From Variovorax paradoxus (lineage in GTDB: Bacteria; Pseudomonadota; Gammaproteobacteria; Burkholderiales; Burkholderiaceae_C): 64,000 nt of DNA. This document shows positions 35,582 through 43,769 of this stretch, piece by piece. The notes under the pieces were generated by a model. The model worked only from the letters and a program-made list of their open reading frames with translations. It was not told the origin of the DNA and made no database searches. Numbering within the stretch: position 1 is the first letter of the stretch; each line of letters starts with the position of its first letter. Made by a program: the position numbers and the translations under genes. The stretch is from NCBI RefSeq assembly GCF_902712855.1, contig NZ_LR743507.1, positions 1 through 64,000 of the forward strand, read 5' to 3'.

Positions 35582-36523
35582 CTAGGCCTGCGCGAACGCG
35601 CGGCGCAATTCACTGGCGCACAGCGCGACCGCGGTGCCGGCCTCGTCGAGCACCTTGCCCATGGTGATGAAGCCATGGATCTGCCGCTCGAAGCACACGT
35701 ACGCCGCCCTGTTGCCGGCGGTGGTGAGCGCCTCGGCATAGGCCGCGCCTTCGTCGCGCAGCGGGTCGTAGCCGGCGGTGACGACCAGTGCGGGCGGCAG
35801 CCTCGACAGGTCGGTATGCAGCAGCGGCGAGGCGCGCCAGTCGAGATCGTGCGCAGCGTCGGTGATGTAGTGGTCGTGGAAGTAGGCCATCGTGTCGCGC
35901 GTCAGCAGGTAGCCCTGCCCGTTGGCCTGGTGCGACGGGTGGCCGCGGCGCATGTCGGTGGCGGGGTAGATCAGCAGCTGGTAGACGAGGGGCAGGTTGC
36001 CCGCATCGCGCGCGGCGATCGCCACCACGGCCGCGAGATTGCCGCCGGCGCTGTCGCCGCCCACGGCCATGCGGCTCGCGTCGAGCCCCAGCCCCGCGGA
36101 TTCGCGGCGCACCCAGCGCGTGGCGGCGAGCACGTCGTCCACTGCGGCCGGGAAGCGGTGTTCCGGCCCCATGCGGTAGTCGACCGCCACCACCGCGCAG
36201 CCGGCGTCGTTGGCCAGCTCACGGCACAGCACGTCGTGCGTGTCGAGGTCACCGATGACCCAGCCGCCGCCGTGGTAGTACACCAGCACCGGCAGCGGGC
36301 CGGCGCCCGAACCCAGCGGCCGGTAGAGCCGCACCGGAACAGGACCCTGCGGGCCTTCGGCAGCCAGGTCGCGCACCTCCGCCACTTCGGCGGGCAGCGG
36401 TTGCGTGGTGGCACGGCGCTCGCGATAGAACGCGCGCGCGTCCGCAGGCGAGAGGGTATGGGTCGGCGGTATGCCGCGCGCCTCGATGAAGTCGAGCAAG
36501 GCACGCGCCTGGGGATGCAGCAT
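35582..36523 (-). CDS. alpha/beta hydrolase of the HSL (hormone-sensitive lipase) family
   Basis: A 313-residue esterase/lipase. HGGGW (84-88) forms the oxyanion hole, GDSAGG (156-161) holds the nucleophile S158, and Asp in GYDPLRDEG and His in ERQIHGF complete the triad. HSL enzymes cleave short-chain esters in the cytoplasm. The start at 36523 gives the standard N-terminal cap helix; the frame runs much further upstream through repeats and is not coding there. Confidence 0.93.
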   Translation of the reverse strand: MLHPQARALLDFIEARGIPPTHTLSPADARAFYRERRATTQPLPAEVAEVRDLAAEGPQGPVPVRLYRPLGSGAGPLPVLVYYHGGGWVIGDLDTHDVLCRELANDAGCAVVAVDYRMGPEHRFPAAVDDVLAATRWVRRESAGLGLDASRMAVGGDSAGGNLAAVVAIAARDAGNLPLVYQLLIYPATDMRRGHPSHQANGQGYLLTRDTMAYFHDHYITDAAHDLDWRASPLLHTDLSRLPPALVVTAGYDPLRDEGAAYAEALTTAGNRAAYVCFERQIHGFITMGKVLDEAGTAVALCASELRRAFAQA

Positions 36524-36700
36524 GGAGTCTCCGGGAGGGGTCGAGCGAATGTCGCTCGATCTTCCCGCACCATGCCCGCGCCATGGAAGCGCGGCTTGCG
36601 GAAACTGGCTATGGCGGCCCCGACGGTGGCACGCCGGTGTGCCGGTGCGCCGCGAACACGTCCCCGCAATGCGCGAAGCCAGCCTGGTCAAGGCCAGGGA
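36524..36700. other. non-coding spacer upstream of the HSL esterase
   Basis: I see no gene here. This should hold the esterase promoter on the minus strand; no strong consensus boxes were found. Confidence 0.4.
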
Positions 36701-37085
36701 CACCACGGAACCGGCTTCGCCGGGCCGTCGGTGTCGCCCCCGGCAGGGGGAGGGAGTAGCGACACGAAGTGCGCGAATCCCGGGGGCGAGCCATGGACAC
36801 CACGGAACCGGCTTCGCCGGGCCGTCGGTGTCGCCCCCGGTAGGGGAAAGGCGTAGCGACACGAAGTGCGCGCATCCTGGGGGCGAGTCCAGAAACACCG
36901 AGGAACCGGCTTTGCCGGGCCTCCGGTGTTGCCCCCGGTAGGGGGAAGGAGCAGCGACACGAAGTGCGCGCATCCTGGGGGCGAGTCCAGAAACACCGAG
37001 GAACCGGCTTTGCCGGGCCTCTGGTGTTGCCCCCGGTAGGGGGAAGGAGTAGCGACACGAAGTGCGCGAATCCTGGGGGCGAGCC
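36701..37085 (-). repeat. four tandem copies of the 97-bp intergenic repeat
   Basis: Units begin at 36701, 36798, 36896 and 36994 (periods 97, 98, 98 bp). They follow the purT stop codon by one base. In the purT direction each unit runs GGCTCGCCCCCAGG, GCGCACTTCGTGTCG, CCCCCTACCGGGGG, then CCGGCAAAGCCGG, ending in CTCGGTG. The two units nearest purT are the most alike. Open frames across the array are an effect of GC content. Confidence 0.95.
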
Positions 37086-37086
37086 T

Positions 37087-38298
37087 TTATTTACGTGGCT
37101 TCACACGCGAGGCGGCTTCCTTGGCCAGCTTGCGCGCGGTGTCGGTGTCGGCCGCGTGCACCAGCGCCACGCCCATGCGGCGCTTGGTGAAGCTCTCGGG
37201 CTTGCCGAACAGGCGGATGTCGCTGCCCGGTACCTGCAGGGCCTCGGCGACGCCGTCGAAGGCGATGCCGGTGGCATCCACGCCGCCATAGATCACTGCG
37301 CTCGCGCCCGGGCTCTTGAGCGACGTATCGACCGGCAGGCCGAGGATGGCGCGCGCATGCAGCTCGAACTCGTTCTGCCACTGGGTGGCCATGGTGACCA
37401 TGCCGGTGTCGTGCGGGCGCGGACTGACTTCGCTGAACCAGACCTCGTCGCCCTTCACGAACAGCTCCACGCCGAACAGGCCCTGGCCGCCGAGGTCGGC
37501 CGTGACGGCCTGCGCGATCTGCTGCGCCTTCTGCAGCGCGGCGGGTGCCATGGGGTGCGGCTGCCAGCTTTCGACGTAGTCGCCGCTCACCTGCACATGG
37601 CCGATGGGGTCGCAGAACTTCGTTTCCACGGCACCGGCTGCGTCTTTGGCGCGCACGGTCAGCAGCGTGATCTCGTAATCGAAATCGATGAAGCCCTCGA
37701 CGATCACACGGCCATGACTCACACGGCCGCCGGCCATGGCGTATTCCCAGGCCTTCTGCACGTCGGCGGGGCCGTCGATCTTGCTCTGGCCCTTGCCGGA
37801 GCTGCTCATCACCGGCTTGACGATGCAGGGGTAGCCTATTCCTTTGCCGTCCACGCCGTCGATGGCCGCCTGCAGCTCGGCCAGCGAGTCGCAGAACTTG
37901 TAGGGGCTGGTGGGCACGCCCAGCGTCTCGGCCGCCAGGCGGCGGATGCCTTCGCGGTCCATCGTGAGGCGGGCAGCGCGGGCCGTGGGAATCACGCGCA
38001 CCACGCCGGCGTCCTCGAGCTCCTGCAGCATCGGCGTGGCGATGGCCTCGATCTCGGGCACCACCAGGGCGGGCTTCTCGGCCTCGATCAGCGCCTTGAG
38101 CTGCGCCGGGTCGCTCATGGTGATGGTGCGCGCGTGGTGCGCCACCTGCTGACCGGGGGCATTCTCGTAGCGGTCGACCGCGATGGTCTCGACGCCGAGG
38201 CGCTGCAGGGCGATCAGCACCTCCTTGCCGAGTTCACCGGAGCCAAGCAGCATCACGCGGGTGGCGGAGGGGGAAAGGGGGGTGCCGAGGGTGGTCAT
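37087..38298 (-). CDS. purT: formate-dependent phosphoribosylglycinamide formyltransferase (GAR transformylase 2)
   Basis: A 403-residue ATP-grasp enzyme. It uses formate and ATP to formylate GAR in purine synthesis, an alternative to folate-dependent PurN. LLGSGELGKEVLIALQRLG is the N-terminal GAR-binding motif, VKPVMSSSGKGQS the ATP-grasp loop, and EVSPRPHDTGMVT the metal/ATP site. Length matches the family. It is divergent from the 3-hydroxybutyryl-CoA dehydrogenase gene; four repeats follow its stop. Confidence 0.97.
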   Translation of the reverse strand: MTTLGTPLSPSATRVMLLGSGELGKEVLIALQRLGVETIAVDRYENAPGQQVAHHARTITMSDPAQLKALIEAEKPALVVPEIEAIATPMLQELEDAGVVRVIPTARAARLTMDREGIRRLAAETLGVPTSPYKFCDSLAELQAAIDGVDGKGIGYPCIVKPVMSSSGKGQSKIDGPADVQKAWEYAMAGGRVSHGRVIVEGFIDFDYEITLLTVRAKDAAGAVETKFCDPIGHVQVSGDYVESWQPHPMAPAALQKAQQIAQAVTADLGGQGLFGVELFVKGDEVWFSEVSPRPHDTGMVTMATQWQNEFELHARAILGLPVDTSLKSPGASAVIYGGVDATGIAFDGVAEALQVPGSDIRLFGKPESFTKRRMGVALVHAADTDTARKLAKEAASRVKPRK

Positions 38299-38479
38299 GG
38301 TCTGGAATCGAAAAGAAAGACGGGGACGGAAAAAAGCAACCGCAGCACTGTAAGCCACCCGCGCGCCGGGTGTGTCACGCGCGGCAACGGCGCCGCCGCG
38401 GTGCTGATTCACAATCGACGGCTTGCCGCGGCGACCGCCGTGCGCGACCCCCTTTTCTGTTTTCCTCAAGGAGTTTTTC

Positions 38480-39328
38480 ATGGCTATCCAGACTGTCGGC
38501 ATCATCGGCGCCGGAACAATGGGCAACGGCATCGCGCAGGCCTGCGCGGTGGCCGGCGTGAAGGTGGTGATGGTCGACATCGCGCAAGCCGCCGTCGACA
38601 AGGGCCTGGCCACCGTGTCGGGCAGCCTCGACCGCCTGATCAAGAAAGAGAAGCTCACCGCCGAGCAGAAGACCGCCGCGCTGGCGCTCATCCAGGGCTC
38701 GACGAACTACGAAGACCTGAAGAGCGCGCAACTGGTGATCGAGGCCGCCACCGAGAACCACGCGCTCAAGCTCAAGATCCTCAAGCAGGTCGACGAGATG
38801 CTGGCGCCGGAAGTGATCGTCGCCTCGAACACTTCGTCGATCTCCATCACGCAGCTGGCCGCCGCCACCTCGCGCCCCGACCGCTTCATCGGCATGCACT
38901 TCTTCAACCCGGTGCCGATGATGGCGCTGGTGGAGATGATCCGCGGCTACCTCACGAGCGATGCCACCCACGACACGGTGAAGGAACTGGCCGAGCGCCT
39001 GGGCAAGTCGCCGATCACGGTGAAGAACGCACCGGGCTTCGTGGTCAACCGCATCCTGGTGCCGATGATCAACGAGGCCTTCTTCGTGCTGTCCGAAGGC
39101 ATCGCCACGGCGGAAGACATCGACGCCGGCATGAAGCTGGGCTGCAACCAGCCCATCGGCCCGCTGGCGCTCGCCGACATGATCGGCCTGGACGTGTGCC
39201 TGGCGGTGATGGAGGTCTACCTCGAGCAGTTCGGCGACTCCAAGTACCGCCCCTGCCCGCTGCTGAAGGAGATGGTCGCCGCGGGCCAACTAGGCCGCAA
39301 GACCGGCCGCGGCGTGTATACGTACTGA
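38480..39328 (+). CDS. 3-hydroxybutyryl-CoA dehydrogenase
   Basis: A 282-residue NAD(P)-dependent enzyme that interconverts acetoacetyl-CoA and 3-hydroxybutyryl-CoA. The Rossmann motif is G10-A-G-T-M-G15; the catalytic His lies in GMHFFNPVPMM and the Asn in NAPGFVVNRILVP. The start has AAGGAG six bases upstream. It is followed 32 bp later by a crotonase, forming a short beta-oxidation-like pair. The symbols hbdA, mmgB or paaH are used for such enzymes; I leave it open. Confidence 0.95.
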   Translation: MAIQTVGIIGAGTMGNGIAQACAVAGVKVVMVDIAQAAVDKGLATVSGSLDRLIKKEKLTAEQKTAALALIQGSTNYEDLKSAQLVIEAATENHALKLKILKQVDEMLAPEVIVASNTSSISITQLAAATSRPDRFIGMHFFNPVPMMALVEMIRGYLTSDATHDTVKELAERLGKSPITVKNAPGFVVNRILVPMINEAFFVLSEGIATAEDIDAGMKLGCNQPIGPLALADMIGLDVCLAVMEVYLEQFGDSKYRPCPLLKEMVAAGQLGRKTGRGVYTY

Positions 39329-39360
39329 CCCGGCGTTAAAAAAACAAGGAGACAAGCGCC

Positions 39361-40176
39361 ATGACCGCCACCCCCACCACCCCGCCCGCCGAAGGCTGCA
39401 TCGACACCCAGGTGCTCGGCCACGTGCTGCTGATCGGCATCAACCGGCCGGCCAAGCGCAACGGCTGGACGCCGCCGATGTTCAAGCAGCTGGCCGAGGC
39501 CTACACCCGGCTGGACGACGATCCGGAACTGCGCGTGGGCGTGCTGCATGCCTTCGGCGACCATTTCACGGCAGGCCTCGACCTGCCGGCGGTGGCCGAG
39601 TACATGAAGCGCGGCGAGAAGGCGATTCCGCAAGGCCTGGTCGAGCCGCACGACTTCGGGCTCGAGGGCTACCGCCGCCGCACCAAGCCGATGGTGGTGG
39701 CCGTGAAGGGCATCTGCTTCACGGTGGGCATCGAGCTGATGCTGGGCGCCGACATCGTGGTGGCGGCCGACAACTGCCGCTTCTCGCAGATGGAAGTGCA
39801 GCGCGGCATCATGGCCACGGGCGGCGCTACGCTGCGCATGGCCGAGCGTGCGGGCCTGGGCAACGCGATGCTGCACCTGCTCACGGCCGACGAGTTCGGC
39901 AGCGACGAGGCCTACCGCCTGAACTTCGTGCAGAAGGTGGTGCCGGCGGGCGAGGAGCTCGACGCGGCACTGGCCATTGCGCAGCGCATCGCGGCCCAGG
40001 CGCCACTGGCGGTGGTGGCCACGCGGCTCAACGTGCTGAAAGCCATCGAGCACGGCCCGCTGGCCGCGGTGTCGGAATTCATCGAGACGCAGAAGCGCCT
40101 GTCCAACAGCGAGGACGCCGCCGAGGGCGTGCGCTCCTTCGTCGAACGCCGCCCGGCGCGCTTCAGCGGCCGTTGA
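39361..40176 (+). CDS. enoyl-CoA hydratase/isomerase (crotonase) family protein
   Basis: A 271-residue crotonase. The oxyanion-hole segments are HAFGDHFTAGLDLP and GADIVVAADNCRFSQMEV; in place of the two catalytic glutamates of true hydratases, the second region has E/Q variation (SQMEVQRGIMATGGAT), so the exact reaction (hydratase, isomerase or thioesterase) is unclear. AAGGAG precedes the start. It probably works with the upstream dehydrogenase. Confidence 0.9.
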   Translation: MTATPTTPPAEGCIDTQVLGHVLLIGINRPAKRNGWTPPMFKQLAEAYTRLDDDPELRVGVLHAFGDHFTAGLDLPAVAEYMKRGEKAIPQGLVEPHDFGLEGYRRRTKPMVVAVKGICFTVGIELMLGADIVVAADNCRFSQMEVQRGIMATGGATLRMAERAGLGNAMLHLLTADEFGSDEAYRLNFVQKVVPAGEELDAALAIAQRIAAQAPLAVVATRLNVLKAIEHGPLAAVSEFIETQKRLSNSEDAAEGVRSFVERRPARFSGR

Positions 40177-40198
40177 TCTCCTGCCCGTCCCGAACCCC

Positions 40199-41521
40199 AT
40201 GCCGATCTTCATCCGCACGGCGCTCGCCGCCGCCTTCACCCTGCTTGCAGTGAACACCACCTCCGCCCAGACACCCGCGCCCGCCGCGCTGCCCGACCCC
40301 GCCGCCACCTCGGTCGACGCGCTGGGCTGGATGAAAGGCTTTCCGCCTCCGCCCGACAAGCTCATCACCTTCGACAACCCCGCGGGCGGCGTGTTTCCGC
40401 GCACGCGCTGGAGCTTCTCGCACGTGCGCGAGACCGTGCCCACGGCCAACGTGTGGCGCGGCAGCGGCGCAGCCAGCCCGCTGCCTTCGGCGCCGCGCAA
40501 CGACATCGAGGCGGTCACCTTCAAACCCCTGGGCGGCGAGCAGACGCTGAACTTCGCCCAGATGATCTCGGGCACCTACACCGACGGCATCCTCGTGATG
40601 CACCGCGGCAAGGTGGTCTACGAGAAGTACTTCGGCGCGCTCACGCCCGAGCGCCCGCACATCGCCATGTCGGTCACCAAGTCCTTCGTGGGCACGCTGG
40701 CGGCCATCCTCGCGGACGAGGGCAAGCTCGACCCGGCCGCGCCCGTCGTCAGGTACATCCCCGAACTCAAGGACACGGCGTACGGCGACGCCACCGTGCG
40801 CCAGGTGATGGACATGACCGTGGGCGTGCACTATTCCGAGAACTACGCCGACCCGAAGGCGGAGATCTGGGACTACGCGCGCGCCGGCGGCATGCTCACG
40901 CAGGGCCCGAACTACGCCGGGCCCAAGTCGTTCTACGAGTTCCTCGTCACGCTGAAGAAGGAAGGCGAGCACGGCGACGCCTTCGCCTACAAGACGGTCA
41001 ACGCCGAGGTGCTCGCCTGGATCCTTCGCCGCGCCAGCAACCAGTCGCTGGCCGATCTGCTGAGCGAGAAGATCTGGCGGCGCATCGGCGCCGAGCAGGA
41101 CGCGTACTTCATGGTCGACCGCATCGGCACCGAGTCGGGTGGCGGCGGCCTGAACACGGTGCTGCGCGACCTGGCGCGCTTCGGCGAAACGATGCGCAAT
41201 GGCGGACGTTCCGCCAACGGGCAGCAGGCGATTCCGAAGGCGGTGGTGGAGGACATCCAGCGCGGCGGCGATCCGGCCAGATTCGTGAAGGCCGGCTATC
41301 CGCTGCTCAAGGGCTGGAGCTACCGCGACATGTGGTGGGTGTCGCACAACCCGCACGGCGCCTACATGGCGCGCGGCATCCACGGCCAGAGCATCTACAT
41401 CGACCCGAAGGCCGAGATGGTGATCGTGCGCTACGCGGCGCACCCTGTGGCCGCCAACGGCGCCAACGACCCGCTCACGCTGCCTGCGTTTCAGGCACTG
41501 GGCGAGGCGCTGATGCGCTGA
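40199..41521 (+). CDS. exported serine hydrolase of the class C beta-lactamase family
   Basis: A 440-residue protein with a signal peptide (cleavage near TTSAQ). The active-site motif is S158-V-T-K161, and Y212-S-E-N215 is a candidate for the second motif. The layout matches 6-aminohexanoate-dimer hydrolase (NylB) and EstB-like esterases more than true AmpC, so esterase or amidase activity in the periplasm is more likely than antibiotic resistance. It lies 22 bp after the crotonase and may be cotranscribed. Confidence 0.88.
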   Translation: MPIFIRTALAAAFTLLAVNTTSAQTPAPAALPDPAATSVDALGWMKGFPPPPDKLITFDNPAGGVFPRTRWSFSHVRETVPTANVWRGSGAASPLPSAPRNDIEAVTFKPLGGEQTLNFAQMISGTYTDGILVMHRGKVVYEKYFGALTPERPHIAMSVTKSFVGTLAAILADEGKLDPAAPVVRYIPELKDTAYGDATVRQVMDMTVGVHYSENYADPKAEIWDYARAGGMLTQGPNYAGPKSFYEFLVTLKKEGEHGDAFAYKTVNAEVLAWILRRASNQSLADLLSEKIWRRIGAEQDAYFMVDRIGTESGGGGLNTVLRDLARFGETMRNGGRSANGQQAIPKAVVEDIQRGGDPARFVKAGYPLLKGWSYRDMWWVSHNPHGAYMARGIHGQSIYIDPKAEMVIVRYAAHPVAANGANDPLTLPAFQALGEALMR

Positions 41522-41550
41522 TGCCATCGGGCCGCGAACGGCCCATTGCA

Positions 41551-41655
41551 GGAACACCGACACCGGTTAACCGGCCTCGCCAGGACACCGGTGTTGCCCC
41601 TCGCAAGGAGGCAGGCGTTGCGACACCGAGTGCGCGAAGCCTCGGGGTCAGCCTC
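41551..41655 (-). repeat. diverged intergenic repeat copy overlapping the coaX stop
   Basis: In the coaX direction the sequence reads GGCTGACCCCGAGGCTTCG, then GCGCACTCGGTGTCGC and a terminal palindrome-rich part. The coaX TGA lies inside the conserved GGCTcgCCCC segment, so the stop codon itself may derive from the repeat. Confidence 0.75.
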
Positions 41656-42427
41656 TTTCTCGTGCGATGACGAGCAGCCCGTCCATGATCAGGCTCTCGA
41701 CCAGTTCGAAGTGCCCGTTCATCACGGGCGCCATCTTCCAGCCCGCACCGCCCGTCATGTAGCAGGCCGGCTCCATCCCGCAGTGCGAGCGCACGTGCTG
41801 CACCATGCGCTCGACCGCGCCGGCTATGGCATACGTGCCGCCGCTGGTCAGCGCGTCGCTGGTGTTGGTCGGAAATTCGCGCACCTCGCCGGTGGGCACG
41901 TGCAGCCCGGCCGTGCCCGACTCCAGCGCGCGCAGCATGATGCCGTGGCCCGGCAGGATCAGCCCGCCCAGGAACTTGCCGTCGGCGTCGATGGCCTCGA
42001 CCGTCACGGCCGTGCCGATCAGCACCACCACCATCGGCAGCGGCCCCTTGCCGCCCTGCTCCGCCAGCATGCGGTGGCGCGCGCCGATCATCGCCACGAA
42101 GCGGTCGGCGCCCAGGCGCGTGGGATGGTCGTAGCCGTTGACGATGCCGGCCTCGCCCGCGCTCGGCATGACCCAGCGCGGGGTGCAGTCGAAGCGTTCG
42201 TTGATCTGCTCTTCGGCGCGACGCCGCACGGCGTCGCCGGCCACCACGCAGCCCAGCATGGACGCAGGTGCCGGCAGGTCGGCCCACGGGCCGTCGGCCA
42301 GCCGTTCGATGTGGTCGAGGAATTCGGCGCCCTGCGCCTGCAACGCGGCGCCGGGGCCGGCCGAGTCGTAGAGCGCCCACTTGAGGCGGGTGTTGCCGAT
42401 GTCGATGGCGAGGAAGGGGGATGACAT
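41648..42427 (-). CDS. coaX: type III pantothenate kinase
   Basis: A 259-residue kinase that phosphorylates pantothenate in the first step of CoA synthesis. IDIGNTRLKWAL at residues 8-19 is the phosphate motif, DHPTRLGADRFVAMIGA the pantothenate-binding region, and GGLILPGHGIMLRAL and GGTYAIAGAVE are the later motifs. In the DxGTAxTxD signature the first Asp is replaced: the sequence is VVLIGTAVTVEAID, with L136 in its place. The start at 42427 gives the standard N-terminus. A degenerate intergenic repeat touches its stop. Confidence 0.92.
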   Translation of the reverse strand: MSSPFLAIDIGNTRLKWALYDSAGPGAALQAQGAEFLDHIERLADGPWADLPAPASMLGCVVAGDAVRRRAEEQINERFDCTPRWVMPSAGEAGIVNGYDHPTRLGADRFVAMIGARHRMLAEQGGKGPLPMVVVLIGTAVTVEAIDADGKFLGGLILPGHGIMLRALESGTAGLHVPTGEVREFPTNTSDALTSGGTYAIAGAVERMVQHVRSHCGMEPACYMTGGAGWKMAPVMNGHFELVESLIMDGLLVIARERG

Positions 42428-42582
42428 GCGCGCGATTATTGCGACTTTGTGAATATTCATGCTGGCGTGGCCGTCGCATACGGGGCATGGGCCTACGCAA
42501 GGGTGCCGTGTTCCGTCGCACCATGGCCTCTCGTTTTTTTCTCAATCACCGTCTTCACCGTCACCAACGCAAGGAGAGAGCC

Positions 42583-43056
42583 ATGGGTCTGCTGAGTTTC
42601 ATCAAGGAAGCGGGCGAGAAGCTGTTCGGCGGATCGTCGGCGCACGCCGCCACCACCGACGGCGACAGCGGCGCCAACGAGAAGGCCGCGGCCGCCATCA
42701 AGACCTATATCGAGACCCAGAACCTGGGCCTCACCCGACTGGCCGTGACCTATGCCGCCGCCACCGGCGTCGTCACCCTCGCCGGCCAGGCGCCGTCGCA
42801 GGAAGCCAGCGAGAAGGCCTCGCTGGCCGCCGGCAACGTGGCCAACGTGACCAGCGTCGAGAACAACCTCGTCGCCCCGGCAGCGCCGCCCGCGCAGTAC
42901 CACGACGTGGTGAAGGGCGACACGCTCTCCGCCATCTCGAAGAAGTACTACGGCGACGCGAACAAGTACAACACGATCTTCGAGGCCAACAAGCCGATGC
43001 TGACCCATCCGGACAAGATCTATCCGGGGCAGAAGCTGCGGATTCCGGCGATCTAG
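42583..43056 (+). CDS. BON-LysM domain protein, Kbp/YgaU-like
   Basis: A 157-residue protein. Residues about 40-95 form a BON domain (AVTYAAATGVVTLAGQAPS) and residues 103-156 a LysM domain (YHDVVKGDTLSAISKKYYGD...YPGQKLRIP). The arrangement and length match E. coli YgaU (Kbp), a cytoplasmic potassium-binding protein. AAGGAG lies at correct spacing. No signal peptide is visible, which agrees with a cytoplasmic role despite LysM. Confidence 0.9.
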   Translation: MGLLSFIKEAGEKLFGGSSAHAATTDGDSGANEKAAAAIKTYIETQNLGLTRLAVTYAAATGVVTLAGQAPSQEASEKASLAAGNVANVTSVENNLVAPAAPPAQYHDVVKGDTLSAISKKYYGDANKYNTIFEANKPMLTHPDKIYPGQKLRIPAI

Positions 43057-43155
43057 GCACCCCCAGGCTTCGCGCACTTCGTGCCGCAACGCCTGCCCCT
43101 TTGCAGGGGTCCACGCCTGCGGCACGGCCAAGCCGGTTCGCGGCGGTTGCCGGAA
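43057..43155 (+). repeat. single intergenic repeat copy after the LysM gene
   Basis: It starts within a few bases of the stop codon with CACCCCCAGGCTTCGCGCAC, then a CCCCTTTGCAGGGG hairpin and GGCCAAGCCGGTTCGC, in the usual orientation. Confidence 0.85.
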
Positions 43156-43159
43156 CAGG

Positions 43160-43188
43160 AAGATCCCACCTCACGGTGGGATTCTTCA
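43160..43188. terminator. hairpin between the convergent LysM and rhodanese genes
   Basis: ATCCCACC and GGTGGGAT form an 8-bp stem with a 4-nt loop, flanked by GAAG on one side and TTCTTC on the other. It overlaps the end of the rhodanese gene's 3' side. Confidence 0.65.
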
Positions 43189-43190
43189 TT

Positions 43191-43595
43191 TCAGTTCTGC
43201 TTCCAGGGCAATCCGCGCTTGCGCCAGCCGCCGGTCTGGTTGCGATGCCCGCTCTCGTCCGGATTGCCCTCGAAGCCTTCGAGGATGTTGTACGCCTCGA
43301 CGCCGAGCTCCGTCGCGCGCTTCGCCGCAGCCACCGAGCGCACGCCGCTGCGGCACAGCAGCACGACCTTCCTGCCGCCGGCCGCGGCGCGCACGCCGTC
43401 GTCGAACGCGGGGTTCAACGCCATGCCCGGCCATTGCTTCCAGGCCAGCGGCACGGCACCGGGCACGTAGCCGACCCACTCCCGCTCGGCGTCGGTGCGC
43501 ACGTCGACCATCACGGCCTCGCCGCTGGCCAGCCATTGCGCGGCCTGCTCGGGCGTCACGTCGCCGGCATAGCCCTTGTCCTGGGGTTCAGTCAT
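43191..43595 (-). CDS. rhodanese-like sulfurtransferase domain protein
   Basis: A 134-residue single-domain rhodanese. The active-site Cys is C81 in VVLLCRSGVRS, and the family start MVDVRTDAEREWVGYVPGAV is present. It should carry a persulfide on Cys81 and pass sulfur to an unknown acceptor. It is convergent with the LysM gene and divergent from the TRAP binding protein. Confidence 0.92.
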   Translation of the reverse strand: MTEPQDKGYAGDVTPEQAAQWLASGEAVMVDVRTDAEREWVGYVPGAVPLAWKQWPGMALNPAFDDGVRAAAGGRKVVLLCRSGVRSVAAAKRATELGVEAYNILEGFEGNPDESGHRNQTGGWRKRGLPWKQN

Positions 43596-43769
43596 CTCAT
43601 TGCTTCCTTGCAGTGCGGGTTTTCAATGACCGGAATTTTTCACCGCTTCGTGAAAACCCTGTTTGTCATGGGTTCCTGCGCGCCAAAGATGGCGGCTCGG
43701 CCTGTCAAACCATAACTCCAAGACGGCGGCCTGGGTTTTCCCAACTCAGTACCAATTGGAGAGAGACAC

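Noticed and set aside
36582..37058. Long open frames running through the four tandem repeats, with recurring PPTGGNTxGPAKPVPRC-like peptides
   Set aside because: The frames come from the GC-rich repeat units, have no ribosome-binding sites, change register between copies and join unrelated genes. I treat the region as non-coding repeats.
40199..41521. Antibiotic-resistance beta-lactamase
   Set aside because: The SxxK motif fits class C, but overall layout is nearer NylB/EstB-type esterases, and no regulator of AmpR type adjoins it.
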